Notes: a model not told the origin generated them from the letters alone. Positions 1 to 8,551 are shown, counted from the first letter of the stretch. The stretch is 64,000 nt of DNA from Blastopirellula marina (GCF_002967765.1 NZ_PUHY01000010.1:992001-1056000), one strand, 5' to 3'. Program-made: numbers and translations.

Positions 1-969
1 CGTGGTTTCGGTCGACACGACTGGCTGACCCGGGCCGTCCTGCTTTTCTTTCCGTCGGGCTTGCGGAGAGTCGTCACGGCCGCGTGGCGAATCGTCGCGA
101 GATTCACTTTCGACATGCGATTCGTCGGCTGCCGAAGTTTCTGACTCGCCTGCGATGGTCTCCACACTTGAATCTGTCGTCTCGCGTTCTTTCGCGGTTT
201 CGGAAGTCCCAGCAGTCGATTCGGTCGGTTCTGCTTCTATTGAGACCTCCTCAACTTCTTGCGTCGAAGATTCATCCTCTTCCTTCACAGAATCATCGGC
301 CTTCACGGCATCGATTTCAGTCGTGCTGAATCCCTCCTGTTCGTCTTCACCTTCATTTGTCTCAGCCGAGGTATCGAGAGGCTGATCGGTTTCTCCAGCT
401 TGACTGGCTTTTTGCTCGACAGAGACCGGCTTCTTCACATCGTCAGCAGCGACTTCCTTGCTGGTACTCTCTTTGACTTGTTCCCCTGAGTCCAAGGTAT
501 CAGGAGCACCGAGTAATTGTTCGGTCTGTCCCGCCGATCCAGCGGTGTCTAAGGCAGCTTGATCGGCCTCTTCGGTTGAATTTTCGTCGTCCGATTTGTC
601 ACTCGATAGTTCGGCGATGGCGGCAATGTCGTCCTGGTCGATGTCGCTTCGCTCAGCTTCTTCAGAAGACGGCACATCCTGCGGCGTCGGGTTTGTCGTA
701 ACATACGATGCAGACGGATCGTCGTGTCGATCATCTTGCCACTGATCGTTATCCGAGGATGAACTGAGTGAATTGTCTTGTTGGCTTGTTGAAGGCGCGA
801 GAGGTGCCACTGGATCGAGTGATTTACTCCCCTGCCCCAGCGAGGATCGTGCCGAATCCATGATCAAATCGAAGAACGCCATCGGATCGGCCGAGCGAGT
901 CGACTGATTACGATTACCGTTGCCCCAACTTGGAATTGGATTCACCGATTGAGATGATGACGATTCCAT
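1..969 (-). CDS. fliK: Flagellar hook-length control protein FliK, N-terminal part (runs off the window)
   Basis: The frame is open from an ATG at 969 to the left edge, giving 323 residues without a stop. The protein starts MESSSSQSVNPIPSWG and is very rich in Ser, Glu, Asp, Thr and Gln, with no membrane segment or catalytic motif. This low-complexity, acidic N-terminal half is typical of FliK, the secreted ruler that sets hook length and switches export substrate specificity; the conserved C-terminal domain would lie outside the window. The call rests mainly on position: it is the gene after fliJ and a YlxF/MotE-like gene, as in Bacillus and many other flagellar operons. Only 11 bases separate it from the upstream gene. 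FliK is the best guess, but the visible half has no diagnostic motif. Confidence 0.7.
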   Translation of the reverse strand, partial: MESSSSQSVNPIPSWGNGNRNQSTRSADPMAFFDLIMDSARSSLGQGSKSLDPVAPLAPSTSQQDNSLSSSSDNDQWQDDRHDDPSASYVTTNPTPQDVPSSEEAERSDIDQDDIAAIAELSSDKSDDENSTEEADQAALDTAGSAGQTEQLLGAPDTLDSGEQVKESTSKEVAADDVKKPVSVEQKASQAGETDQPLDTSAETNEGEDEQEGFSTTEIDAVKADDSVKEEDESSTQEVEEVSIEAEPTESTAGTSETAKERETTDSSVETIAGESETSAADESHVESESRDDSPRGRDDSPQARRKEKQDGPGQPVVSTETT

Positions 970-980
970 GAAACTCACCC

Positions 981-1679
981 CTACTTTGCCTCAGGCTCAA
1001 ATTGCTTCAACTGATCCCGAGCGTCTCCCAGTATTTCTGTATCTGGCACACCGCGACGAATTTCGTCCAAGATATCGGCCAACTTCTCTTGTTCGTCCTC
1101 AGTGCGAAATTCACCCATGATCTTCTTACGCTTGTCGGTCGACATAGCCTTAATGATCTTTACGACGTCGATCATTGCCTTGTCGTCTCGTTCCAACATC
1201 ATCAAGATCTGCTCTTTTGCCTGGCGTGGATCGAGTGCTTCGAGCGTTCGTTGAACTTCTAGAATCGCGTCATCGAGCACGCCATCTTCCAAGGCTTTAA
1301 GTCGTTGATCGAATCCGTTTTTTAATTGATCGTAACGGCGGCGTTCTTCCATCAACCGCGATTGCATGTTTCGCAGGTTCTCGATCCCCGTATCGAGTGC
1401 TTGAATCCGGAAGTCGAGTGCAAGATGCCGCTCTGCTCGCTCGTCGATGATTTGCTGCATGTCGGGCTCTTCCCGATCGACTTCAGGCTGATCCTTGTTC
1501 TGAACTTCTTCCCGAATCGCTTCTTCGTCGATGCCGTAGACCAAGGCCATCAAGGAATAAAGTTTGTCCTTCGTAAATGTCCCTGAGTTGGCAAACATGG
1601 TCACACAAATAATCTGTGCTAACACGGTTGCCACACATAAGTAGGCGAAGAATGAACCCGCCATGCGAACCAAGGCCAT
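981..1679 (-). CDS. MotE/YlxF-like flagellar protein with MgtE-N-type domain
   Basis: 232 residues. An N-terminal hydrophobic segment (about residues 8-30) is followed by a charged, Glu/Arg-rich coiled coil (about 55-150) and a C-terminal helical region with the pattern seen in the MgtE intracellular N domain (ILMMLERDDKAMIDVVKIIK, then MSTDKRKKIMGEF). This architecture, one membrane helix, coiled coil and MgtE-N-like tail, is that of MotE in alphaproteobacteria and YlxF in Bacillus, which sit between fliJ and fliK. MotE is a periplasmic chaperone for MotC; YlxF is less well understood. It starts 2 bases after the fliJ stop and is clearly in the same operon. The exact function in planctomycetes is inferred, not shown. 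Confidence 0.7.
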   Translation of the reverse strand: MALVRMAGSFFAYLCVATVLAQIICVTMFANSGTFTKDKLYSLMALVYGIDEEAIREEVQNKDQPEVDREEPDMQQIIDERAERHLALDFRIQALDTGIENLRNMQSRLMEERRRYDQLKNGFDQRLKALEDGVLDDAILEVQRTLEALDPRQAKEQILMMLERDDKAMIDVVKIIKAMSTDKRKKIMGEFRTEDEQEKLADILDEIRRGVPDTEILGDARDQLKQFEPEAK

Positions 1680-1681
1680 GG

Positions 1682-2131
1682 CTAAACTCCTCTACGGCGA
1701 AATCCCGTCAGGGCAATTTCGTCCATCTGTTTCGCTTCCAGAGCTGCTTCCTTTTGGATATGCTGCTCGCGTTTCTGTTCTTTCAACTTCTCCAAGGTGC
1801 GAACTTCATGATCGGCGTCGATGAGGGCCTGCCGACGCTGCTGAATGTGCGGCATAAGTTGTTTCATCAACATCTGCTTTTCTTGGCCGGCTGCTTTCAG
1901 GAACATCACTTGACGTTGCGACGCGGTAACCAAGTCAAGATTCACATTACCTGACTGAGTTACTTCGCGCACGTATGTGTGTTGACCTTCGATCTCCTCC
2001 TGAATCTCCACCTGTTGTTGCTTCAGCCGTTCTTCCGCTTCCAACACTTCGGCAAGTTCCGCGCGACACTGATCTCGTGCGGCTATCTTCAGCCGCAGAT
2101 AGGTCTCGAGTCGAAAACGAAACTTTGCCAT
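1682..2131 (-). CDS. fliJ: Flagellar export protein FliJ
   Basis: 149 residues, the usual FliJ length, starting MAKFRFRLETYLRLK, the characteristic FliJ opening. The whole protein is predicted to be an antiparallel alpha-helical coiled coil rich in Glu, Gln, Lys and Arg. FliJ is the gamma-subunit-like stalk of the flagellar type III ATPase: it inserts in the FliI hexamer, contacts FlhA and escorts chaperones. It follows fliI by 13 bases and precedes the MotE-like gene by 2 bases. FliJ is poorly conserved in sequence, but opening motif, length, coiled coil and position agree. Confidence 0.9.
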   Translation of the reverse strand: MAKFRFRLETYLRLKIAARDQCRAELAEVLEAEERLKQQQVEIQEEIEGQHTYVREVTQSGNVNLDLVTASQRQVMFLKAAGQEKQMLMKQLMPHIQQRRQALIDADHEVRTLEKLKEQKREQHIQKEAALEAKQMDEIALTGFRRRGV

Positions 2132-2144
2132 GGTGATTCTCTAA

Positions 2145-3503
2145 CTACTTCGTACCGATACGGGGAACTTTGCCTGCTCCAACACTCGGCTGAGCGATGC
2201 TGCATTTGCGTACTAATGCCAACAATTGCTGGTGAGCCGTTTCAACGGTGGCCTGTTCGTCAACTGCCTGTCGCAAGTAACGGTCGATTTCATCCTTCAA
2301 CCGAATTGCCATATCGATTCGCGGATTCGATCCTTGTCGATAGGCCCCGATATTGATCAGATCCTCGTTCTCGGCATAGGTCGACATCAGATCACGCAGC
2401 ACCAGGGCTCCGGTCCGAACATCCTCGCCAACCAAGTCATTCATCAATCGGCTAATGCTTTGCATCACGTCGATTGCTGGATAATGTCCTTTGCCTGCTA
2501 GTTTACGAGTCAAAACGATATGGCCATCCAATAGACCACGCACCGTGTCGGCGACGGGCTCGTTCGTGTCGTCACCCTCGACCAGGACGGTATAAAATGC
2601 CGTGATACTTCCCTTGGGTGTTCGACCTGTTCGCTCTACCAGTCGTGGAAGCAAAGCAAACATGGAAGGCGGATAACCTTTGGTTGTAGGTGGCTCGCCA
2701 GCCGCCAATCCAATTTCCCGTTGGGCCATTGCAAAGCGAGTAACGCTATCCATCATGAACAGCACGTTCTTGCCTTGATCGCGGAAGTATTCCGCGATGC
2801 TGGTCGCCGTCAGTGCGGCTTGCATTCGCTGAATCGCCGGCTGGTCGCTCGTCGCGACGACCACTACGCTACGAGCCATTCCTTCCGGACCGAGATCTCG
2901 CTCGATGAAATCATTTACTTCACGACCACGCTCGCCAATCAGGGCAATCACGTTGACATCTGCCGACGTATATCGGGCCATCATTCCGAGCGTTACACTC
3001 TTACCGACGCCAGACCCAGCAAAGATACCCACGCGTTGTCCGAGACCACAGGTCAACATTCCGTCGATCGCGCGAACCCCAGTCGAAATCGTTTGATTAA
3101 TCCGTGGCCGACTGACGGCACTGGGTGGATCGCGATCAAGTCTTAGTCGCTCTTCCGAAACTGGCTGCGGCAATTGATCGCAGCAGTGTCCATGTGCGTC
3201 AAGGACGCGCCCTAATAGCTGCGGGCCAACACCCACGGTACGGAAAGAATGTCGCAACCGAACCGCATTACCTCGCCGTACACCCTGCACACCAGTCAAC
3301 GGATAAATGAGCGTTAGATCTCCACGAAAGCCAATGACTTCCGCTGGAATCGGTGAACCGAACTGACAGTCGATTTCTACCACGGCGCCAATGGGAACGG
3401 GGAAACCAGCTACGGCTGTGGTAGTTCCCAAGGTTTCAACCACACTTCCGGTCACCGCCGTTGGCATGACTTGTCTTAGACGACTCTTGAGTGAAGCGAT
3501 CAT
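2145..3503 (-). CDS. fliI: Flagellar protein export ATPase FliI
   Basis: 452 residues, full length. An N-terminal beta-barrel domain is followed by the RecA-type ATPase core with Walker A GSGVGKS (about 163-169), the ERGREV segment (about 191-196) and Walker B VLFMMDSVTRFA (about 247-258), all diagnostic for FliI/F1-beta-like export ATPases. FliI hydrolyses ATP at the cytoplasmic face of the flagellar export gate and promotes substrate loading and chaperone release. Its ATG overlaps the fliH stop codon in an ATGA arrangement, so translation is probably coupled to that of its regulator FliH. Confidence 0.97.
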   Translation of the reverse strand: MIASLKSRLRQVMPTAVTGSVVETLGTTTAVAGFPVPIGAVVEIDCQFGSPIPAEVIGFRGDLTLIYPLTGVQGVRRGNAVRLRHSFRTVGVGPQLLGRVLDAHGHCCDQLPQPVSEERLRLDRDPPSAVSRPRINQTISTGVRAIDGMLTCGLGQRVGIFAGSGVGKSVTLGMMARYTSADVNVIALIGERGREVNDFIERDLGPEGMARSVVVVATSDQPAIQRMQAALTATSIAEYFRDQGKNVLFMMDSVTRFAMAQREIGLAAGEPPTTKGYPPSMFALLPRLVERTGRTPKGSITAFYTVLVEGDDTNEPVADTVRGLLDGHIVLTRKLAGKGHYPAIDVMQSISRLMNDLVGEDVRTGALVLRDLMSTYAENEDLINIGAYRQGSNPRIDMAIRLKDEIDRYLRQAVDEQATVETAHQQLLALVRKCSIAQPSVGAGKVPRIGTK

Positions 3504-4168
3504 ACCGTGCCTCCCAATTCCTCCGCGATGCGGTTAAGTTGAGATTCGATACGGTTATCGATCGAACCAAATTTGGTCTCGACGATGCATCCCCCGCGCG
3601 ATATTTGCTTATCGGCAATGATCTGAGCCGGTGCAAGTTTCTTGAGCTCGTCACACATCATCGATTCGCCGCTCTGCATGCTGCTGAGATCTTGCGGATT
3701 CATTCGGATGTGAATCTCTCCACAGCCGGACGCCAATTGCAGCGATTCGCGGACGAGTGTCGTGGCGATTTCTGGCTGCTCAGCAATCTCGCGGCGGATG
3801 ACTTTCTCCGCAATAGCAACCGCGACTTGTAGGCCAACTTGTTCCCATTGATTCAGCCAGTTTTGCTTGGCTGTCGTAAGCTCCTGCACCAACGTTCGCA
3901 ACGCAGGAAGCAGTGTCGCGGCATGCTGATCGACTTCGGTCTTCAGAGACTGCCGAGCCTTCTGCTCGGCGGCCTGACGTCCTTCAGCCTCCGCCTTGGC
4001 TCGAATTTGCTTGGCTTCTTCTTGCGCTTGTTTGACGATGTCTGCGGCTTTGAGCTTCACTCCATTCAAATCGGCTTGAGCCTTGGAGGAGACATCGTTC
4101 AAGTTAAATGCGACAGAGGACAAGTTCCGAGACTCGCCTTGCAAGTTGCCTGATTTGATGACTGCCAT
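3500..4168 (-). CDS. fliH: Flagellar assembly protein FliH (negative regulator of FliI)
   Basis: 222 residues from an ATG at 4168, chosen because a good AAGGAG lies 8 bases upstream; a TTG two codons earlier sits too close to it. An Ala/Gln/Lys/Glu-rich coiled coil (about 35-110, with AKAEAEGRQAAEQKARQ) precedes a C-terminal domain with VAIAEKVIRREIAEQPEIA and IHIRMNPQDL, the typical FliH/HrpE/V-ATPase-E-like region, ending with GGCIVETKFGSIDNRIESQL. FliH binds FliI, holds it inactive and docks it to FliN at the C ring. It lies between fliG (12 bases away) and fliI (4-base overlap). Confidence 0.92.
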   Translation of the reverse strand: MAVIKSGNLQGESRNLSSVAFNLNDVSSKAQADLNGVKLKAADIVKQAQEEAKQIRAKAEAEGRQAAEQKARQSLKTEVDQHAATLLPALRTLVQELTTAKQNWLNQWEQVGLQVAVAIAEKVIRREIAEQPEIATTLVRESLQLASGCGEIHIRMNPQDLSSMQSGESMMCDELKKLAPAQIIADKQISRGGCIVETKFGSIDNRIESQLNRIAEELGGTV

Positions 4169-4180
4169 AATCAATTCTCC

Positions 4181-5353
4181 TTACGCGGCCGCTTGCAGGC
4201 GGTTGGGGGTGGATGATACGGAAGGAGATAGCAGATGATCGGCGGCCAGACACATGGTTCGCTTGGCACGATCAATGTCAGACAGCAACACGGGTTGCAT
4301 CTGACGAATCTTTTGAGAAAGCAATTTCGAGTCGCCCGCGCCTAGCCCACGCGAAATTCGTTTCATGACCGCCGGCGAAGCACCACAGAGTGCAAGCAGG
4401 ACAACCTTAGGTCCTGTTTGATGCAAGACCTTAGCCAACGACTGATCATCCAAGCGAGCAAAGTATTCAAATGGAAAATTAGGCTGCGGCAATTCGGCAG
4501 GAGCAGGGGCTGATTTCTTCGGCTTAGGTGTCACAGGAGTCATCGGTACGACAGGCTCCGGCTTGGCGACCGCCCCACTTGATATTGGGATAATAGGTTC
4601 GACCGTTTCGGCGACCGGTTCGATAGTAAGGGGTTTCGCAGCTACAGTTACCGGATCCAGTACTGGAGTTGCCTGAAACTTCTCTAAGTCTTCCAGCAAT
4701 TGCGATCCACGGTTACGTAGTTCGTCTAAAAGCTGCTGAGCCTGATCACCCGATGACGCTTTCAAAATGGCTTGAGCGGCGGCCATGCCGAGTCGTCGAC
4801 GCTCGAAAGATACCGCTTGTCGTGAGACGATTTGCTTAATGCGTGATTCAATTTCGGTAACGATCTCTTCCGATGGTTCATCAAGTTGCGTAATGCGATG
4901 GACGACGTCGGCTTGAAGCCGAGCAGGAAGCTGACGCAAGATATCGCAAGCTCGCTCCGGTTGAAGATAGCTCATCACTACGGCGGTCACTTGGGGATGC
5001 TCTTGCTCGAAGAACGGAGCCAGCATTTCACAGGGAGCATCATTCAGGAACGCGAAAGGTGGCGGCGTAGGGGCCGTGGTCGCAGGCTTAGCCGGAGTGG
5101 CAGGTTCCTCGTAAGTGAACTCCATCTCGACGCCGGCATCTTCCACTGGAGCGGAGCGACCGGAGTTTCGCAGGAACTCATCGAGAACCGTTTGGCGTTC
5201 TTCGTCCGAAACGTCGTCGAGTTCGATTGACTTCCAGCGAATTTGCGAGGCAATCTCTTCCGGCATGCTATCGAGCAGACGATCGGCCGAGGCTTCATCG
5301 AGACTGGCGATCACGATGGCGGCTTTACGGATGGTTTCAGGTGTCGTGGTCAT
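4181..5353 (-). CDS. fliG: Flagellar motor switch protein FliG, divergent, with long Pro-rich linker
   Basis: 390 residues against about 330-340 in most FliG proteins. The N-terminal domain starts TPETIRKAAIVIASLDEASA, as expected for the FliF-binding part. The middle domain carries the EHPQ motif (EQEHPQVTAVVMSYL, about 116-130). Between middle and C-terminal domains lies a Pro/Val/Ala-rich stretch (about 235-290) of low complexity. The C-terminal region (about 295-375) keeps the spacing of the motor domain, for example MQPVLLSDIDRAK in place of the usual GPVRLSDVE, but the charged torque helix is weakly conserved. FliG couples the MS ring to the stator and sets rotation direction. The gene sits between fliF and fliH. 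Confidence 0.92.
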   Translation of the reverse strand: MTTTPETIRKAAIVIASLDEASADRLLDSMPEEIASQIRWKSIELDDVSDEERQTVLDEFLRNSGRSAPVEDAGVEMEFTYEEPATPAKPATTAPTPPPFAFLNDAPCEMLAPFFEQEHPQVTAVVMSYLQPERACDILRQLPARLQADVVHRITQLDEPSEEIVTEIESRIKQIVSRQAVSFERRRLGMAAAQAILKASSGDQAQQLLDELRNRGSQLLEDLEKFQATPVLDPVTVAAKPLTIEPVAETVEPIIPISSGAVAKPEPVVPMTPVTPKPKKSAPAPAELPQPNFPFEYFARLDDQSLAKVLHQTGPKVVLLALCGASPAVMKRISRGLGAGDSKLLSQKIRQMQPVLLSDIDRAKRTMCLAADHLLSPSVSSTPNRLQAAA

Positions 5354-5375
5354 GATGTATTTCAGCTAGGTTCCG

Positions 5376-7052
5376 CTAGTTGGGACTTCCGATCCAGGTT
5401 TGCAGAATACCGAGGGCCGTATCCGGATCTTCCTTGACCATTTCGGCCAGTTCATTCTTGAGATTTGGGCCGCTCGTTTGAGCGAATCGCTTCTTCAGAA
5501 GCCCCTGCATATTATTTTCCGCCTGGTCATCCTTCTTAGCTCCATCGCCTCCCTTACTCGCGGCGGGATCTTCCAAACGAAATGAGCCTTCTTCCTCCGC
5601 ACTCCCACCTTTGCTTGTAAGCATACTTCGCAACATCATCATGCCCATCACGGCAAAACCAATGCTGACCAGCGTTTGCCAGTTGGTGGCCAGCCAGGCG
5701 AGTGCGGTGTCGGCAACGGCAATCTCGGGGGTTGGCGTATCAGAAATCTGGGGCGCGGTACGAACAAACACCTGCGGATAAGGGTCATCCCCTTTCGGTT
5801 GCTCGGGCAGGAGCGTAATGACCGTTTCTTCGACCGACTTTTTGGTTTCGTCCTCGATCTTTTTCAACTCTCCCGGATCAGGCGTCGGCAACGCCTGCCC
5901 TTCTGGAGTTGGATTCTGAGCGTGCCAGACATCAGCATAATACTGACTGGGAATGCTCACCGAGACCTTTACGCGTTTCGGCGTCAGGGAAGCGATTTGC
6001 ATTTGCGTGTAGTCTTGATTCGTGACGGCTAACGTCTCTTCTCGATTCGATTCTGAAGTTTGCTCGTTGAGTGGCTGTGGAGTGACAGCTGCTTGACCGT
6101 TCGCGGGTGCCTGAGCTTGCAGCCCAGGTCGTCCCCCATCGGCGAGCGACTTCCGCATCTCGGACGACTTCTCGCTCGATTGTGCCAAGGGTGTCGGGCG
6201 AGGATCGTACTTAATGCCTTTCTCGATCCGGTTCATCTCCGGATCAATCTCAACGTTGACCGTAACGTTGCTGCCTTTGATGTCACGCAAGGCGTTCTGA
6301 AGTCGATCGGTCCAATGATTCTCGAACCACTTCTTACGAGCCGCGTAAGGATCATCCCCCACCGACTCCATGTCATCGATTCCACCGCTGAAGGTACGAC
6401 TGCTGTTCAAATCCATCACCGAAACGAATTCGGCGTTCAGACCAGCAATGGAGTGAGCTACGTAGTTTTGAATACTCTTCGCGGTCTTTGCATCGAGATC
6501 GGCGGAGCCAGTTGGTCGGACCACGACAGAGGCGGTGTAAACCTTGCGTCGCGGAAAACCGCCTTTGTCCTCGATGTCGTACTGTACCGAGGCATATTCG
6601 ATCCCACGCATGTTTCGCAGAACAAGGGCCATTTCTTTCTCGCGAGCGACCTTCTGTCGATCAGCGCGATGCTGTTCCGATTCAAACGGACTCGCTTCCC
6701 CAATTGCTTTATCAACGGCATCTTGAAAGCCAGGTGGAATGGCATCATGTCGAACCAAAGCCGCGATGTAATCCACACGACGGCTGCGCGGCACATAGAT
6801 CTGGCTTCCCTTAACCTCGTAGTTATCGAGGCCTTCCATGGAAAAGGCAGCCATGATTGCTGTTTGATCGGCCGGAGAGATCGAAGCACCTGAGAGAAGC
6901 GGTACTTCCTTTTCGAACATCTCGCCTTGGAACAAGAAAGCAACGCTCGTCACAATGGCGACGACCAACAACCCGGCAATGATCCGCGAACCGGGAGTCA
7001 TTGAGGTGAAGAGGTCTTTGACCTGCTCGAACGCCTTGTTCAAAAAGTCCAT
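5376..7052 (-). CDS. fliF: Flagellar MS-ring protein FliF
   Basis: 558 residues, the normal length. The first transmembrane helix is at about 24-42 (IIAGLLVVAIVTSVAFLF); a long periplasmic region follows with the ring-building motifs (SFEM-like AFSMEGLDNYEVKG and VPRSRRVDYIAAL; the EKEMALVLRNM segment; VNVEIDPEMNRIEK). The second helix is at about 463-482. The acidic C-terminus ends LAEMVKEDPDTALGILQTWI, the FliG-binding tail. FliF makes the MS ring that starts basal-body assembly. It follows fliE after an 83-base spacer with a small GCCGAA/TTCGGC hairpin (7103-7117) and precedes fliG by 22 bases. Confidence 0.97.
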   Translation of the reverse strand: MDFLNKAFEQVKDLFTSMTPGSRIIAGLLVVAIVTSVAFLFQGEMFEKEVPLLSGASISPADQTAIMAAFSMEGLDNYEVKGSQIYVPRSRRVDYIAALVRHDAIPPGFQDAVDKAIGEASPFESEQHRADRQKVAREKEMALVLRNMRGIEYASVQYDIEDKGGFPRRKVYTASVVVRPTGSADLDAKTAKSIQNYVAHSIAGLNAEFVSVMDLNSSRTFSGGIDDMESVGDDPYAARKKWFENHWTDRLQNALRDIKGSNVTVNVEIDPEMNRIEKGIKYDPRPTPLAQSSEKSSEMRKSLADGGRPGLQAQAPANGQAAVTPQPLNEQTSESNREETLAVTNQDYTQMQIASLTPKRVKVSVSIPSQYYADVWHAQNPTPEGQALPTPDPGELKKIEDETKKSVEETVITLLPEQPKGDDPYPQVFVRTAPQISDTPTPEIAVADTALAWLATNWQTLVSIGFAVMGMMMLRSMLTSKGGSAEEEGSFRLEDPAASKGGDGAKKDDQAENNMQGLLKKRFAQTSGPNLKNELAEMVKEDPDTALGILQTWIGSPN

Positions 7053-7135
7053 CCGTGGACCCTTTAAATTGCGAAGTTATGTAAGTTAGTTTTGGACGAA
7101 CGGCCGAATCCTTCGGCAGTTATTTGCCGTCGACG

Positions 7136-7438
7136 TTAAATCCGAATGTCTTTCACTTCTGCGTAGGCCTGCATCATCTTGTTGCGGACCTGAAGCATCA
7201 TTTTGAAGGACATGTCGGCTTTTTGAACCGCGGTTAAAACTTCCGCCGGGTTCACATCGCCTCCGGTGAACAGCGACTCGACCGCTCGGTCGGCGTCTTG
7301 CTGCATCTGGTTAACTTCTTGAATTCCCTTGAGCAGAAACTTGCCGAATGAATCAGGCGTCTCTTCCGGTTTGCCGGGCAACATGTTCGGCGTTTGCGGA
7401 AGGTTTAACTGCTGCTGAATTGCGTTGATCGAAGTCAT
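7136..7438 (-). CDS. fliE: Flagellar hook-basal body complex protein FliE
   Basis: 100 residues, the usual size. It has the FliE pattern of a disordered start followed by two amphipathic helices: FGKFLLKGIQEVNQMQQDAD, then LFTGGDVNPAEVLTAVQKAD and SFKMMLQVRNKMMQAYAEV, ending KDIRI. FliE joins the MS ring to the proximal rod and is an early export substrate. It follows flgC by 17 bases in the standard flgB-flgC-fliE order. Confidence 0.96.
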   Translation of the reverse strand: MTSINAIQQQLNLPQTPNMLPGKPEETPDSFGKFLLKGIQEVNQMQQDADRAVESLFTGGDVNPAEVLTAVQKADMSFKMMLQVRNKMMQAYAEVKDIRI

Positions 7439-7455
7439 GGGGGGGACCTAACCGA

Positions 7456-7878
7456 TTACGCCAAAATACGAAGTGTTTGATTGGTCATATTCTTGGTCAT
7501 TTCGATGACACCAACGTTCGATTCGTAAGCCCGAGTTGCTTCTAAGGCATCGACGAACTGCTCGGTCATGTCAACGTTCGGATACTCGACGTATCCCTTC
7601 CAACGTCCTTCCTTGATAGCCAAAGGATGCTCTGGCTGCCAACGACGACGTGGCTCGACATTGTTTTCGCGAACCTCGGATACCTTCACTCCTGCCGCCC
7701 CGCTGGTAGTGGCAAGCTCGTTGTCGGTTTCCAATACGACATGCTTTGCCTTGTAAGGCCCCAACCGGTTGTTGGCGTCACGTAGCGAAGACATGTTGGC
7801 GATATTTTGTGAAATCGTGGTCAGGCGTTCGCGTTGGGCGATAAGCCCGCTGGTGCTGATATCCAGGGCGGTAATCAT
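7456..7878 (-). CDS. flgC: Flagellar proximal rod protein FlgC
   Basis: 140 residues. The N-terminus MITALDISTSGLIAQRERL with SQNIANMSS is the axial-protein motif (ANxxT-type), and the C-terminus (YVEYPNVDMTEQFVDALEATRAYESNVGVIEMTKNMTNQTLRIL) matches the conserved FlgC end with VD...E.R.YE.N. FlgC is one of the four proximal rod subunits. A GGAAAGGA ribosome binding site precedes the ATG. It lies 38 bases after flgB. Confidence 0.97.
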   Translation of the reverse strand: MITALDISTSGLIAQRERLTTISQNIANMSSLRDANNRLGPYKAKHVVLETDNELATTSGAAGVKVSEVRENNVEPRRRWQPEHPLAIKEGRWKGYVEYPNVDMTEQFVDALEATRAYESNVGVIEMTKNMTNQTLRILA

Positions 7879-7916
7879 AAGGCGTCCTTTCCTGACTGGT
7901 ATTGAATTGAGTTAAG

Positions 7917-8330
7917 TTAGATTCGTTCGCTGATAGCCACGTTCAACAAGTTGAACTGATCTTCCATGATGGTCAGCGCCATGCTGTGCATGACTTGGTT
8001 TTTCGTCAACTCGGCAACTTGCTTTTCGATGTCGAGGTTACTCTCGTCATGGAAAAGGATGCCATCGAGTGACTCACGCACTTCCCGCATCGGATCGCCC
8101 GATTTTGTGGAAACCAATCCTGGCGAGATCTCTTCATTTGGGTGATTCTTTCGTTCGATCGCTTCAGCCAAGACTTCCTGAAAACGATTGACGTTCAGGT
8201 CGCGTCCCTTGTAACCAGGTACTCGCTGGTTGGCGATGTTGGTCGCCAAAATGGAATGTCGCTTCTGTGCGAAGTTAACGACCTGCTCCAATACGGGAGT
8301 GGTGTTCGCGTTGAAGATCGAAGATTCCAT
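7917..8330 (-). CDS. flgB: Flagellar proximal rod protein FlgB (first gene of the operon)
   Basis: 137 residues from the ATG at 8330; a GTG one codon upstream is also possible, and an AGGA lies about 9 bases before the ATG. The protein has the FlgB signature: a short N-terminal helix (VNFAQKRHSILATNIANQRVPGYKGRD, axial ANIAN motif) and a C-terminal helix ending MHSMALTIMEDQFNLLNVAI. It builds the proximal rod with FlgC, FlgF and FlgG. It is the first gene of the flgB-fliK operon, and a sigma-54-type promoter (8363-8378) lies directly upstream, predicting a short leader of about 20 bases. Confidence 0.96.
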   Translation of the reverse strand: MESSIFNANTTPVLEQVVNFAQKRHSILATNIANQRVPGYKGRDLNVNRFQEVLAEAIERKNHPNEEISPGLVSTKSGDPMREVRESLDGILFHDESNLDIEKQVAELTKNQVMHSMALTIMEDQFNLLNVAISERI

Positions 8331-8362
8331 CACTGGTTTCCTAAACGAGTCGAATCTCTAAT

Positions 8363-8378
8363 TGCAAAATGCGTACCG
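8363..8378 (-). promoter_or_regulatory. Sigma-54 (RpoN) promoter of the flgB operon
   Basis: On the minus strand the sequence reads CGGTACGCATTTTGCA. Against the sigma-54 consensus TGGCACGnnnnTTGCW it keeps GG at -24, the AC and the following G, TTGC at -12 and the A after it, with exactly the required 12-base offset between GG and GC. The predicted start is near 8352, about 20 bases before flgB. The adjacent NtrC-type activator (8552-9964) fits. Confidence 0.8.
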
Positions 8379-8484
8379 AATTCGATGCTTGCATGCGACA
8401 CGTGTCGCCACGCCCGGCAAACATTGCTGAAAGCGGCAACTCTTGCGGCAACCCACCGAATCGGCACGTTTTGCAGATTCGGCA

Positions 8485-8503
8485 ATCGGCAACTATTGCC
8501 GAT
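8485..8503. promoter_or_regulatory. Perfect 8-3-8 palindrome, candidate activator-binding site upstream of flgB
   Basis: The sequence ATCGGCAA-CTA-TTGCCGAT is a perfect inverted repeat with 8-base arms. Further CGGCAA-type half sites occur at about 8414, 8433, 8444 and 8479, all in the 218-base gap between the response regulator and flgB. It lies about 108 bases upstream of the -24 GG, the usual distance for the enhancer of an NtrC-family activator. That the neighbouring regulator binds here is inference. Confidence 0.55.
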
Positions 8504-8551
8504 CGCTTTCCGGAAGATTCTGCCGATAGCACCTTCATGCGTCTTCTTCCT

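Noticed and set aside
6060-6893. 277-codon open frame on the plus strand
   Set aside because: It lies antisense inside fliF, which has clear motifs, and has no ribosome binding site or recognisable product.
7103-7117. GCCGAA-TCC-TTCGGC hairpin between fliE and fliF as a terminator
   Set aside because: Only six base pairs and no T tract, inside a standard operon; at most a processing site.
8461-8476. Plus-strand sequence CGGCACGTTTTGC as a sigma-54 promoter
   Set aside because: The GG-to-GC offset is 10 rather than 12 bases, and no gene on that strand follows.
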